Positions 22,721 to 30,128 of a DNA stretch of 39,906 bases are shown piece after piece (the stretch's first letter is position 1; every line of letters starts with the position of its first letter). The position numbers and the translations under genes were made by a program. The notes beneath the pieces are model-generated. The model had not been told where the DNA came from and searched no databases. It was given only the letters and a program-made list of their open reading frames with translations. This stretch comes from Candidatus Halobeggiatoa sp. HSG11 (GTDB lineage: Bacteria > Pseudomonadota > Gammaproteobacteria > Beggiatoales > Beggiatoaceae). The stretch covers positions 1 to 39,906 of the forward strand of contig JAUCGL010000027.1 of NCBI GenBank assembly GCA_030378105.1. Reading direction: 5' to 3'.

Positions 22721-22866
22721 TGTTACAGATTATAACAAACAAGTTATTTCTATTCAAATTTCATCCAAAAACAATAAAAATACAATGTTTTTTATGCTAT
22801 AAATTTTATTCTTTATATTCAAAGGGTTATTAAATTACAAAAAAATATTGTATTTTATTGTGATAT
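22721..22866 (-). promoter_or_regulatory. AT-rich leader of CRISPR array 1
   Basis: Strongly A+T-rich, without ORFs, on the leader side predicted from I-F repeat orientation. Confidence 0.5.
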
Positions 22867-22867
22867 T

Positions 22868-22917
22868 GAGTAAATACTCAAATGAGTGAATTGGTTTGAT
22901 TGAGTTACGGAATCAAA
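22868..22917. promoter_or_regulatory. Box cluster plus element dyad between the CRISPR blocks
   Basis: GAGT 22868, ACTC 22876, GAGT 22884 (8-bp pitch), then the dyad TTTGATT ... GTTAC ... AATCAAA at 22895-22917. It repeats the box-then-dyad order seen at 16807-16850. Confidence 0.65.
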
Positions 22918-22943
22918 GATGGAAAATATCTTGATTAAAAGAC

Positions 22944-22972
22944 TTGATAATTTAAACTAAAGTCAATATAAT
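22944..22972 (+). promoter_or_regulatory. Leader promoter of CRISPR arrays 2 and 3
   Basis: TTGATA (22944-22949), 17-bp spacer, TATAAT (22967-22972): a near-consensus sigma-70 promoter. Start of transcription near 22979, some 55 bp before the first repeat at 23034. Confidence 0.82.
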
Positions 22973-23033
22973 GTTTATTAGTCGTACAGATTTATAACTT
23001 AAATGTTCTTTAACAAATTGAGTTTTATAGATA

Positions 23034-23431
23034 GATGTTCACCGTTTAGGTGATTGAAACCCGATATGACTTAATGGAGTAACAGTTGTCCAAGGATGTT
23101 CACCGTTTAGGTGATTGAAACCTCAATACTATCTTTTTTGTAGTTGCTTAGTAAGATGTTCACCGTTTAGGTGATTGAAACCCATGATTTTCAATGTTTA
23201 CAGTAATATCACACGATGTTCACCGTTTAGGTGATTGAAACCCCATAACCTAAATAAATCGCATCGTCCCACTTTGATGTTCACCGTTTAGGTGATTGAA
23301 ACCTATAGCTTAAATATTCGTCAGAATACCCACTCGATGTTCACCGTTTAGGTGATTGAAACCACTTTTTGTTCACAGCTGTACAAGCTGTTTCTGTTTT
23401 CATGAAGGTTCACCGTTTAGGTGATTGAAAC
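23034..23431 (+). CRISPR. CRISPR array 2, 27-28-bp repeats, seven units, last one chimeric
   Basis: Repeats start at 23034, 23095, 23155, 23215, 23276 and 23336, with 32-34-bp spacers. Unit: GATG + TTCACC-gttta-GGTGA + TTGAAAC(C). The seventh unit (23397-23431) keeps this 3' half but has the 5' half of array 3. The 3' end ATTGAAAC matches the crRNA 5' tag common in type III and some type I systems, so type III or a type I partner is inferred. Transcribed rightward from the 22944 promoter. Confidence 0.93.
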
Positions 23432-23467
23432 TCAAATTCAAAGTCTTCTGTATTGGTAATTACAATA

Positions 23468-23783
23468 CTTTCATGGAAGTTCGCCGATTAGGCAATTGAA
23501 ACGAGATTAAAACTTCATCCCCAAAAAAAATTAGATATGCTTTCATGGAAGTTCGCCGATTAGGCAATTGAAACCTCATGAACCGTGTAGAACCCTTTCT
23601 TGTTAGGCTTTCATGGAAGTTCGCCGATTAGGCAATTGAAACAAGTAATATTAAAAAATGATATAATTTCTTTCATGCTCTTTCATGGAAGTTCGCCGAT
23701 TAGGCAATTGAAACCGGAGAATTCCAATTCAAAAGGATATTAGCTTGTCTTTCATGGAAGTTCGCCGATTAGGCAATTGAAAC
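23468..23783 (+). CRISPR. CRISPR array 3, 35-bp repeats, five units
   Basis: Identical repeats at 23468, 23540, 23608, 23680 and 23749; spacers 33-37 bp. The unit opens CTTTCATGGAAG, has TTCGCCGATTAGGCAA in the middle and ends TTGAAAC, the same ATTGAAAC tag as array 2. The spacer before the fourth repeat ends with an extra CTTTCATGCT, a partial repeat duplication. It continues array 2 without a new leader, so both should be one transcript, closed by the terminator at 23784. Confidence 0.93.
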
Positions 23784-23822
23784 AAAAAAAGCCCCTTGTC
23801 GTAATGACTTGGGGCTTTTTTT
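23784..23822 (+). terminator. Strong intrinsic terminator after the CRISPR arrays
   Basis: AAAAAAAGCCCC pairs with GGGGCTTTTTTT; it abuts the last repeat. Same stem family as 14725-14755. Works in both directions. Confidence 0.92.
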
Positions 23823-23829
23823 ATGCCTG

Positions 23830-23852
23830 TTTGATTGTGTTACATAATCAAA
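23830..23852. repeat. 23-bp element dyad, copy 14 (perfect arms)
   Basis: Core GTTAC. Just after the CRISPR terminator; last copy before the right end. Confidence 0.85.
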
Positions 23853-23896
23853 TATACTATAATTAACAATATGTTACATGATTTTATTTAGTGTTT

Positions 23897-23932
23897 ACTC
23901 AAATGAGTAAGTGAGTATTTACTCAAATGAGT
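23897..23932. promoter_or_regulatory. ACTC/GAGT box cluster at right end
   Basis: ACTC 23897, GAGT 23905, GAGT 23913, ACTC 23921, GAGT 23929, exact 8-bp pitch. Mirrors the cluster at the left end (124-148). Confidence 0.65.
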
Positions 23933-24166
23933 AACTTTACGTAGCTTTGAGTATCTTTTACGTAGCTTTTGACGAAGAGAAAGCAAGAGGGTATATATCC
24001 GCCGGCGGAGCGGGGAAAATGGGCGGAAAATGAGCAGAAATGGAATGAGCGGAAATAACAGAAAATGGAATGGTATGGATATGTGCAATTATTTGAGCCA
24101 TTCATTTAGCATCATCCAAAATTATTAAGCTGATTCCTCAATTCCCATCAAAAAGCCCCCACAGAA

Positions 24167-24587
24167 TTATATCCCCGTTATCACTTTTATCTTATCCAAT
24201 ATTATCTTAACTTTCCTAAGTGACGGTATCATTTCAATATCCATATCCTTAAATCTCTTATCTTTTAGTACACGAGTAAATTCAGTTTCCCATTCAACTA
24301 TTAATTCTCTTAACTGTTCATCTTTATCTAAGCTATTGAAAAAATAGATTAATGCCCTTTCTGTCTTAGGTGTTATTATACGTCTACCATTTTCTATTGA
24401 ACTAATTGTAGCTCGGGAGATTCCTGTTAATATATAGACATTCATAAAAATATATTCGTGTGAAACCTGCGAGGTTTAAGAAACCTCGTAGGTTTGTAGT
24501 GAAATTATTTATCTGAAAAACTATAGCCACTTTTTCCTGAGTTAGTCCGACATCTTCACATTTCTGTTTAATTTCTTCTGGAGTCAT
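24167..24587 (-). pseudogene. XRE regulator copy disrupted by a miniature element
   Basis: Same gene as 361-690, over 95% identical by eye in the C-terminal part. The HTH segment is interrupted at 24431-24525 by the palindromic 91-bp insertion, which brings stops in frame. The N-terminal codons remain (MTPEEIKQKCEDVGLTQEKVA). Confidence 0.88.
24431..24525. mobile_element. MITE-like 91-bp insertion, copy 1
   Basis: Absent from the intact copy of the gene, so the insertion is directly visible. Ends TATAG/CTATA, TATA flanks on both sides as target duplication (or TA as in IS630/Tc1 types), and a central palindrome AAACCTGCGAGGTTT...AAACCTCGTAGGTTT. Reverse-complement copy at 34756-34849. Confidence 0.82.
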
Positions 24588-24689
24588 GTTTAATATTTTG
24601 AATGTAATAATTATTAAAATCAATGCTACAAAAGTCTATAAGTTGACAATTGTATAATTTAAATTATATATTTGAAAAATTTAGTGAGG

Positions 24690-24777
24690 CAAGTTTCAAA
24701 AGTCGCTGATATTGAAATGCCTGTTATTGAATTTGATGCACCGATGGAAATTAAGAAGCGTGGAGTTGTTGAAGTCA
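24690..24777 (+). pseudogene. Remnant of the 901-1218 gene
   Basis: Matches left-copy bases 946-1037 (FDAPMEIKK... region) but lacks the start codon and everything after. Marks the right limit of homology between the two ends. Confidence 0.8.
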
Positions 24778-24839
24778 GGTAGAGGTAACATATTTTTGTT
24801 GCCCACCAAAACGATAAAGATATTTGATATAATTATAAA

Positions 24840-24879
24840 TATGTTGGGTAACTATAAAACACGTTGCATACCCAACATA
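24840..24879. terminator. Inverted repeat TATGTTGGGTA / TACCCAACATA
   Basis: Perfect 11-bp arms around ~18 bases, just downstream of the leftward 24894 gene. Could terminate it or be a dispersed ACCCAAC-type palindrome; only short T-runs follow. Confidence 0.45.
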
Positions 24880-24893
24880 ATATTAAAAAAGCT

Positions 24894-25313
24894 CTACTGA
24901 ATAGCAGAATACCATTTTGAACCGAATAAACCGCCTTCCTTAGCTTTCCAACCATTGTTTTCCATCATCTGCTTCAAACGCCTCCTCATCTCATGGTCAG
25001 GAATCTTACCCTTACTATGAGTTTTAAAAACTGAAACAGAGTTCTCAAACTCCTTCTTATCCACCTTGCCATCATTAGTTGCAAAAGCTTCCAATACATC
25101 CTTGGCCCGATCCTCAGCATCTCTTTCCAAAACCAAATTTTTTTCAGAAGCAGCCTGCCGCATAATCGCCAAACCTTCCTCTATAGCTATTCCCTTTTTA
25201 ATCCCCTCTTCAAGGATTTTCTTCTCTTCCTGACGATCAATATACTGATCATCAAATACTTGTAACATAATGTAATCAATAAACTGTTTTTTTACTTCAT
25301 CCGAAACTGCCAT
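24894..25313 (-). CDS. Small helical protein, TerB/EF-hand-like, paralogue A
   Basis: 139 residues, about 45% alike to the next gene's product across its full length. Acidic helix-loop-helix segments (DDQYIDRQEEKKILEEGIKKG; TNDGKVDKKEFENSVSVF) recall TerB- or EF-hand-type folds; DGKVDKKEF is a partial calcium loop. Ends GLFGSKWYSAI. Cytoplasmic. Function unknown. Confidence 0.6.
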   Translation of the reverse strand: MAVSDEVKKQFIDYIMLQVFDDQYIDRQEEKKILEEGIKKGIAIEEGLAIMRQAASEKNLVLERDAEDRAKDVLEAFATNDGKVDKKEFENSVSVFKTHSKGKIPDHEMRRRLKQMMENNGWKAKEGGLFGSKWYSAIQ

Positions 25314-25337
25314 AATAAACCCCGATTAATCTATAAT

Positions 25338-25742
25338 TTAAATACTAGTATACCACTTAATACCAAGTAACCCACCAGCTTTCCACTCATTAGTTTCCAT
25401 CATTTGCTTTAAACGCTTTCTTATTTCTTGATCAGGCACTTTACCCTTACAAGCAGCCTTAAAAACATTAAAAGCCTCTTCAAATTCCTTTTTAGTTATC
25501 TTACCATCAGCAACCGCCTCTTCAAGCACAGCTTTAGCTTTATCCTCAACATCTCGTTCTATGACCAAACCTTTGTTTTCAGCTATTTCACGGATAAGGG
25601 CGAGACTTTCATCAACACTTATATCATTTTTAACCCCAACCTCAAGAATCCGCTTTTCTTCTTGACGATCAATATACTTATCATCAAAACCTTGCAATGT
25701 GATAAACTCAACAAACTGGCCACGAATACTTTCTGAAACCAT
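25338..25742 (-). CDS. Small helical protein, TerB/EF-hand-like, paralogue B
   Basis: 134 residues. Same layout as paralogue A: GFDDKYIDRQEEKRILEVG, ADGKITKKEFEEAFNVF, RLKQMMETNEW and a GLLGIKWYTSI end. Twenty-four bp separate the two genes, a tandem duplication likely in one transcript. Function unknown. Confidence 0.6.
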   Translation of the reverse strand: MVSESIRGQFVEFITLQGFDDKYIDRQEEKRILEVGVKNDISVDESLALIREIAENKGLVIERDVEDKAKAVLEEAVADGKITKKEFEEAFNVFKAACKGKVPDQEIRKRLKQMMETNEWKAGGLLGIKWYTSI

Positions 25743-25847
25743 ATTTATCCCCTTTAATTAAATTAATAAAACCATTTAAACCAATTATATACCCTCTTTA
25801 ACTTAACTACTAAACAGGGTATCTACCATTAATTTGGAAAAGCCAAA

Positions 25848-26369
25848 CTATTTAATAAATTTTCCATAATGTTCTTCAAAGTATATACAAAGATTATCAG
25901 AATATCCATACCCATCATCTGCATTATCAACTACATCATAAGCTCGTATTTCAAATTTGTCTAATAAATTATGCTTTTTTAAATCATTCAATAATTCCAT
26001 AAACATATTTTCAGCTAAATCGGAAAATTTTTCAGTATCAGGACCATACTCAGCACAAAAATAGGAAATGCTTTCAACATAGGTAAATTTTAATTCAGAT
26101 AATAATTCTGGACTATCTGTTAATTTTTTAAAATCATTAACAGCTTTTCTGGCAACACCGAGCTTAGGAGCAGCTCTGCCATAAACAAATTCTCTCTTAA
26201 TAATAGCCTGATATTTTTCTAAAATATTTCTAGCTTCATTACCTTGAGATTGATAATATTCTTTAACTTGTGGAAATCTTTTATATAAATTAGTTATTTC
26301 TTGAATAAGTTCTTTTTTATCTTTATTTTCAAGATTTTTCTTAAGTTTTGTTACAGTTAATTTATCCAT
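25848..26369 (-). CDS. DUF6155-like protein
   Basis: 173 residues, helical, with KELIQEITNLYKRFPQVKEYYQSQ near the N-terminus and an acidic C-terminus, as I remember for DUF6155. It starts on the base before the 26370 gene's stop, so probably the tail of that transcript. No catalytic motif seen. Confidence 0.55.
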   Translation of the reverse strand: MDKLTVTKLKKNLENKDKKELIQEITNLYKRFPQVKEYYQSQGNEARNILEKYQAIIKREFVYGRAAPKLGVARKAVNDFKKLTDSPELLSELKFTYVESISYFCAEYGPDTEKFSDLAENMFMELLNDLKKHNLLDKFEIRAYDVVDNADDGYGYSDNLCIYFEEHYGKFIK

Positions 26370-26960
26370 TTACCAAAAATTATTCCCCGGTTCTGGCAAA
26401 GCAGTTATATCAATTTGACCATCAATTTTAAGAGGCAATGACTTAACAATCATAAAAACAGACGGAACATTTTCGTTTGGCAATGTTTGTGATATGTATT
26501 TATATAAACGCCCAGTAATAACTCGTTGTAAAACTTTTAAAAAACCATGATTATTAAGTATATAATTTATACTTTGCTCAACAACATTTTGTTCATTATT
26601 ATCAAGAATTAGCTGAATTCCGGCTTTTGATTCTCGACACCATGCTATTTTTCCATTAAACCATTTTTCTTCATTATCGCCGGGTAAACGCACATACAAA
26701 CGAGTTGTATCATTTTGTTTCATAACAGGAGTTCCTATAAGACAAAAACCACTGTAAGATATATCTTCTGTATGTACAGTTATTTTTTCTTGATTATGTT
26801 CTAATAGACAAGTGCTATGATAAGGCAATCTATCTGGAATAAGCCCAGACACAATATAAGCTACTAAAACTCCTGGTCGATGTTCAATCACAGCAACCTC
26901 TTGTACATCTGGATGCTTGCTTAGAATTTTTTCAATTTTTTTGAGATTAATGTTATTAGA
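26370..26960 (-). CDS. PilZ-like domain inserted in an AMP-binding C-terminal domain
   Basis: 196 residues from ATG 26960, 5 bp after the methyltransferase stop (longer TTG start overlaps that gene). Residues 4-40 (IEKILSKHPDVQEVAVIEHRPGVLVAYIVS) and the end (YISQTLPNENVPSVFMIVKSLPLKIDGQIDITALPEP) are the two halves of the AMP-binding-enzyme C-terminal domain of adenylating enzymes. Between them lies a PilZ-like segment (KITVHTEDISYSGFCLIG...RLYVRLPGD...FNGKIAWCRESKAGIQL). The adenylation N-domain is missing. It may bind c-di-GMP (PilZ), but the usual RxxxR was not seen. Confidence 0.62.
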   Translation of the reverse strand, partial: SNNINLKKIEKILSKHPDVQEVAVIEHRPGVLVAYIVSGLIPDRLPYHSTCLLEHNQEKITVHTEDISYSGFCLIGTPVMKQNDTTRLYVRLPGDNEEKWFNGKIAWCRESKAGIQLILDNNEQNVVEQSINYILNNHGFLKVLQRVITGRLYKYISQTLPNENVPSVFMIVKSLPLKIDGQIDITALPEPGNNFW

Positions 26961-26965
26961 CATTG

Positions 26966-27601
26966 TTATGATTTTTTGATTGCTACAGCACAATAAGACA
27001 TGAAAGGTTTGCCATCTTTTTCTTTAATATTGATATTGGAAAAACCGATATTTGCCAACAGTTTAACAATTTCATCCGTTGTATAAATATTAAATATATT
27101 TTTATCTAAATTTAAACTTTGCATTTGTTCTTTATTCCGAAAACCAAGTATTATTTTGCCTTCGGGTTTAACTACTCGAAATATTTCTTGAAGCTGAATT
27201 TCTGGTTTTTCCCAAAAATATAAAGTATTGACTGAACAAATTTTATCAAATGAATTATCAATATAAGGCAATTTGCTACAATCACCTTGTTGGATATTCA
27301 TTTTATTATTGGTGATATGATGTTTATTTAATCGTTTGGCTTTTGCTACCATTGTTTTTGAAAAGTCAATTCCTTCAACAAAGTCTACAATTGTCGCCAT
27401 TTCATTAAGTAATTTGCCCGGCCCAAATCCGATTTCCAACACTCGATCATGTTCTGTCAATTCAAGTGATTTTTTTGCCAATATGTTTAAATCTGCATTG
27501 CCTGCAAACAATATTGGCATAATGTAACGTTCAATTAAACCTGATGGTTTTTTAGCCTGTTGAGATAAAATCTTAGTTGGTACTAAATTGAACAATTTCA
27601 T
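26966..27601 (-). CDS. Class I SAM-dependent methyltransferase
   Basis: 211 residues. Motif I VLEIGFGPGKLL (about 56-67), acidic end of strand 2 (VEGIDFSKTMVAKAKRL), DCSKLPYIDNSFDKICSVNTLYFWEKP as motifs II/III. UbiE/Methyltransf_11 type; substrate unknown. The start overlaps the rfbC stop by 4 bp, so it belongs to the dTDP-sugar operon and could modify a sugar or a small molecule. Confidence 0.85.
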   Translation of the reverse strand: MKLFNLVPTKILSQQAKKPSGLIERYIMPILFAGNADLNILAKKSLELTEHDRVLEIGFGPGKLLNEMATIVDFVEGIDFSKTMVAKAKRLNKHHITNNKMNIQQGDCSKLPYIDNSFDKICSVNTLYFWEKPEIQLQEIFRVVKPEGKIILGFRNKEQMQSLNLDKNIFNIYTTDEIVKLLANIGFSNINIKEKDGKPFMSYCAVAIKKS

Positions 27602-28125
27602 AAATCTTTTAAATATCCAGCTTTAGCATCTTTATCTGATAAAGTTGGTTCAGCAACTGGCCAATCAATATTAATATCCGGATCATTCCAACGAATACAA
27701 CCTTCATCTTCTGGATGATAATATTCAGTACATTTATAATGAAAACTGGCATTAGCAGAGATCACACAAAAACCATGAGCTAAACCGGGTGGTACATAAA
27801 ATTGGGTATGTTTATCGGCAGTTAAAGTTATTCCAACCCATTGACCATAAGTTGGAGAGTCTCGTCTTATATCAACAGCAACATCAAACACTGCACCTTG
27901 AGTAACAGTAACTAGTTTACCTTGTGGATATTGATTTTGAAAATGTAATCCTCGCAAAACTCCTTTAGCAGAATAAGAATGATTATCTTGGACAAATGAT
28001 TCAGCAATTCCATTTTCAGCATACCTTTTAGCATTAAAGGTCTCTAAAAAAAATCCTCGCTCATCACCAAATACCTGCGGTTCTATTATTAATACTCCAG
28101 CGATCTTGGTTTTAGTTACTTTCAT
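27598..28125 (-). CDS. rfbC: dTDP-4-dehydrorhamnose 3,5-epimerase
   Basis: 175 residues, the family's normal length. Catalytic base in GVLRGLHFQ (His about 62), FFLETFNAKRY near the N-terminus, PPGLAHGF and YKCTEYYHPEDEGCIRWNDPDI with the conserved Tyr. Third step of dTDP-L-rhamnose synthesis. Overlaps rfbA by one base. Confidence 0.96.
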   Translation of the reverse strand: MKVTKTKIAGVLIIEPQVFGDERGFFLETFNAKRYAENGIAESFVQDNHSYSAKGVLRGLHFQNQYPQGKLVTVTQGAVFDVAVDIRRDSPTYGQWVGITLTADKHTQFYVPPGLAHGFCVISANASFHYKCTEYYHPEDEGCIRWNDPDINIDWPVAEPTLSDKDAKAGYLKDL

Positions 28126-28997
28126 CAGATTCCATGCGTTAAAATATAGTTAAGATAATTGCCATAGCTGCTTTTTTGTAGTGGTTTAGCTAAGTTTTGT
28201 AACTGTTCAGTAGTGATGTAGCCTTTACGCCAAGCTATTTCCTCAGGGCAAGCAATTTTTAAACCTTGCCTTTTCTCAATAGTTTCTACAAATGAAGAGG
28301 CTTCTAACAAGGAAGCGTGGGTGCCGGTGTCTAACCAAGCCATACCACGTCCCATTTTTTCTACTTGTAATTTATTGTTTTGTAAATATGTTTTATTAAC
28401 ATCAGTTATTTCTAATTCACCACGAGCTGAAGGTTTAATAGTCTTAGCAACCTGCACTATATCAGAGTCATAAAAATATAAACCAGTCACTGCATAATGA
28501 GATTTTGGTTGTTGGGGTTTTTCTTCTAAACTAATGGCAATTCCATTTTTATCAAACTCAACTACGCCATATCGTTCTGGATCATGGACTCGATAAGCAA
28601 ATACAACTGCCCCAGTTTCTAAAACTGCGGCTTTTTGCAATTTCACTTGTAAATCATGACCATAAAAAATATTATCGCCTAATACTAATGCACAAGCAGA
28701 ATTATCAATAAATGATTTACCAATAATAAATGCTTGAGCTAAACCATCTGGTGACGGTTGAATTGCATAATTAATATTAATGCCCCATTGACTGCCATCA
28801 CTCAATAACTGCTGAAATCTTGGTATATCTTGTGGAGTAGAAATTAATAAAATATCTCTTATTCCAGCTAACATTAAAGTTGTTAACGGATAATAAACCA
28901 TTGGTTTATCATAAATTGGTAATAACTGTTTGGAAATAATTTGGGTAACTGGATATAATCGAGTCCCTGAACCACCAGCTAAAATAATGCCTTTCAT
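28125..28997 (-). CDS. rfbA: Glucose-1-phosphate thymidylyltransferase
   Basis: 290 residues. Nucleotidyltransferase signature [16 protein letters not shown] at the N-terminus, followed by [16 protein letters not shown] and LGDNIFYG. Makes dTDP-glucose from dTTP and glucose-1-phosphate, the first step. Overlaps rfbB by ATGA. Confidence 0.97.
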   Translation of the reverse strand: MKGIILAGGSGTRLYPVTQIISKQLLPIYDKPMVYYPLTTLMLAGIRDILLISTPQDIPRFQQLLSDGSQWGININYAIQPSPDGLAQAFIIGKSFIDNSACALVLGDNIFYGHDLQVKLQKAAVLETGAVVFAYRVHDPERYGVVEFDKNGIAISLEEKPQQPKSHYAVTGLYFYDSDIVQVAKTIKPSARGELEITDVNKTYLQNNKLQVEKMGRGMAWLDTGTHASLLEASSFVETIEKRQGLKIACPEEIAWRKGYITTEQLQNLAKPLQKSSYGNYLNYILTHGI

Positions 28998-30034
28998 AAT
29001 TTACCTAAACGTTCTCTTTGATAACTTCCGTCTAATACCCTTTGACACCAATCGTTATTTTCTAAATACCATTGTACTGTTTTACGTAAACCAGTAGCAA
29101 ACGTTTCTTGTGGTTGCCAATTTAATTCATTTTTAATTTTATTAGAATCAATGGCATAACGTAAATCATGACCGGGTCGGTCAGTCACATAAGTAATTAA
29201 ACTTTTATAAGGTGCTGTACTTGGTACTAATTCATCTAAAATTTCACACAATGTTGTCACTACTTCCAAATTTGTTTTCTCATAATTACCACCTATATTA
29301 TACACTTCTCCAAGTTTACCTTGTTTAAGAACTGTGTACAAAGCACTTGCATGATCGTCAACATATAACCAATCACGGATATTTTCACCTTTGCCATAAA
29401 TAGGTAATGGTTTACCTTCCAGAGCATTTAAAATTATCAGTGGAATTAATTTTTCTGGAAATTGATACGGGCCATAATTATTAGAACAATTAGTTGTTAG
29501 CACTGGAAATTTAAAAGTATGAAACCAAGCTCGAACTAAATGATCGGAAGCAGCTTTACTAGCAGAATATGGTGAGTTAGGTTGATAAGGAGTTGTTTCA
29601 GTAAATAATCCTTCGGCTCCTAAACTTCCATAAACCTCATCTGTGGAAATATGTTGAAAGCGAAATTGAGATTTATCTGTTAAAGTTTGCCAATAGTTAC
29701 GAGCAGCTTCTAATAATGTATAAGTACCAACTATATTAGTATTAATAAATTCAGCAGGACCATCTATGGAACGATCAACATGTGATTCGGCTGCCAAGTG
29801 CATGACTGCATCTGGTTGAAATTCAGTAAATATTTTTTGTAACGCTACACCGTCACAGATGTCAATTTGAGCAAAATTATACTGAGGATTATCTACTACA
29901 GAGATCAGGGAATCAAGATTACCTGCATAAGTTAGTTTATCAATATTCATAATTGTCGTGTCAGTTTTGTTGATAATATAACGAATAAGTGCAGAACCAA
30001 TAAAACCAGCACCACCAGTAATAATGAGTTTCAA
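28994..30034 (-). CDS. rfbB: dTDP-glucose 4,6-dehydratase
   Basis: 346 residues. NAD-binding GGAGFIGS at the N-terminus, [23 protein letters not shown] with the Thr-Asp-Glu catalytic triad, and [15 protein letters not shown] (YxxxK). Second step of the pathway. First gene of the rfbBAC-methyltransferase run; rfbD (dTDP-4-dehydrorhamnose reductase) is not in the window. Confidence 0.97.
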   Translation of the reverse strand: MKLIITGGAGFIGSALIRYIINKTDTTIMNIDKLTYAGNLDSLISVVDNPQYNFAQIDICDGVALQKIFTEFQPDAVMHLAAESHVDRSIDGPAEFINTNIVGTYTLLEAARNYWQTLTDKSQFRFQHISTDEVYGSLGAEGLFTETTPYQPNSPYSASKAASDHLVRAWFHTFKFPVLTTNCSNNYGPYQFPEKLIPLIILNALEGKPLPIYGKGENIRDWLYVDDHASALYTVLKQGKLGEVYNIGGNYEKTNLEVVTTLCEILDELVPSTAPYKSLITYVTDRPGHDLRYAIDSNKIKNELNWQPQETFATGLRKTVQWYLENNDWCQRVLDGSYQRERLGKL

Positions 30035-30058
30035 ATCTTAATCCTCTTGTTAATAGTT

Positions 30059-30098
30059 AAAAAAAATGCGATGTTCCTTAATTTAAAGAACACCGCAT
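30059..30098 (-). terminator. Intrinsic terminator after the OmpA-family gene
   Basis: Read on the minus strand: ATGCGGTGTTC / GAACATCGCAT around ~10 bases, then a run of T. Separates the ompA-like gene from rfbB. Confidence 0.85.
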
Positions 30099-30128
30099 AT
30101 ATTATACCAGTTTGCCATACAGGCTATT

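Larger units (their letters stand above)
145..24777. mobile_element. Integrated plasmid-like element, about 23.8 kb
   Basis: The stretch is bounded by a direct repeat (145-1037 left, 23949-24777 right). It carries plasmid hallmarks: ParF/ParG-type partition genes, a HTH replication-initiator-like gene with upstream control hairpins, XRE and RHH regulators, a KilA-N protein, a tyrosine recombinase and CRISPR arrays. It also has its own dispersed dyad, absent from the flanking chromosome. No relaxase, type IV secretion gene or structural phage gene is visible. The right repeat is decayed and the left one intact, which suggests single-crossover integration into an older relic. Exact ends are inferred from where the two repeat copies stop matching. 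Confidence 0.7.
23949..24777. repeat. Right direct repeat of the element (decayed copy)
   Basis: Matches 145-1037. Differences: a 91-bp insertion in the regulator gene, loss of the operator motif, a ~48-bp deletion removing the start of the following gene, and a further ~15-bp deletion in it. A tandem duplication of TTTACGTAGCTTTGAGTATC-like sequence lies at its left edge. Confidence 0.85.

Noticed and set aside
23034-23431. Array 2 as type I-E by length (27-28-bp repeat, 32-34-bp spacers)
   Set aside because: The short stem and ATTGAAAC end, shared with array 3, fit a type III-like tag better than the I-E GC-rich hairpin; left open since no cas gene is present.
22121-23748. Self-targeting spacers against this window
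   Set aside because: Scanning the spacers by eye on both strands gave no convincing match; a computed search is needed to be sure.
25428-25736. Plus-strand ORF over the helical paralogue
   Set aside because: Shadow of the minus-strand gene, Phe/Ile/Asn-rich without any start signal.
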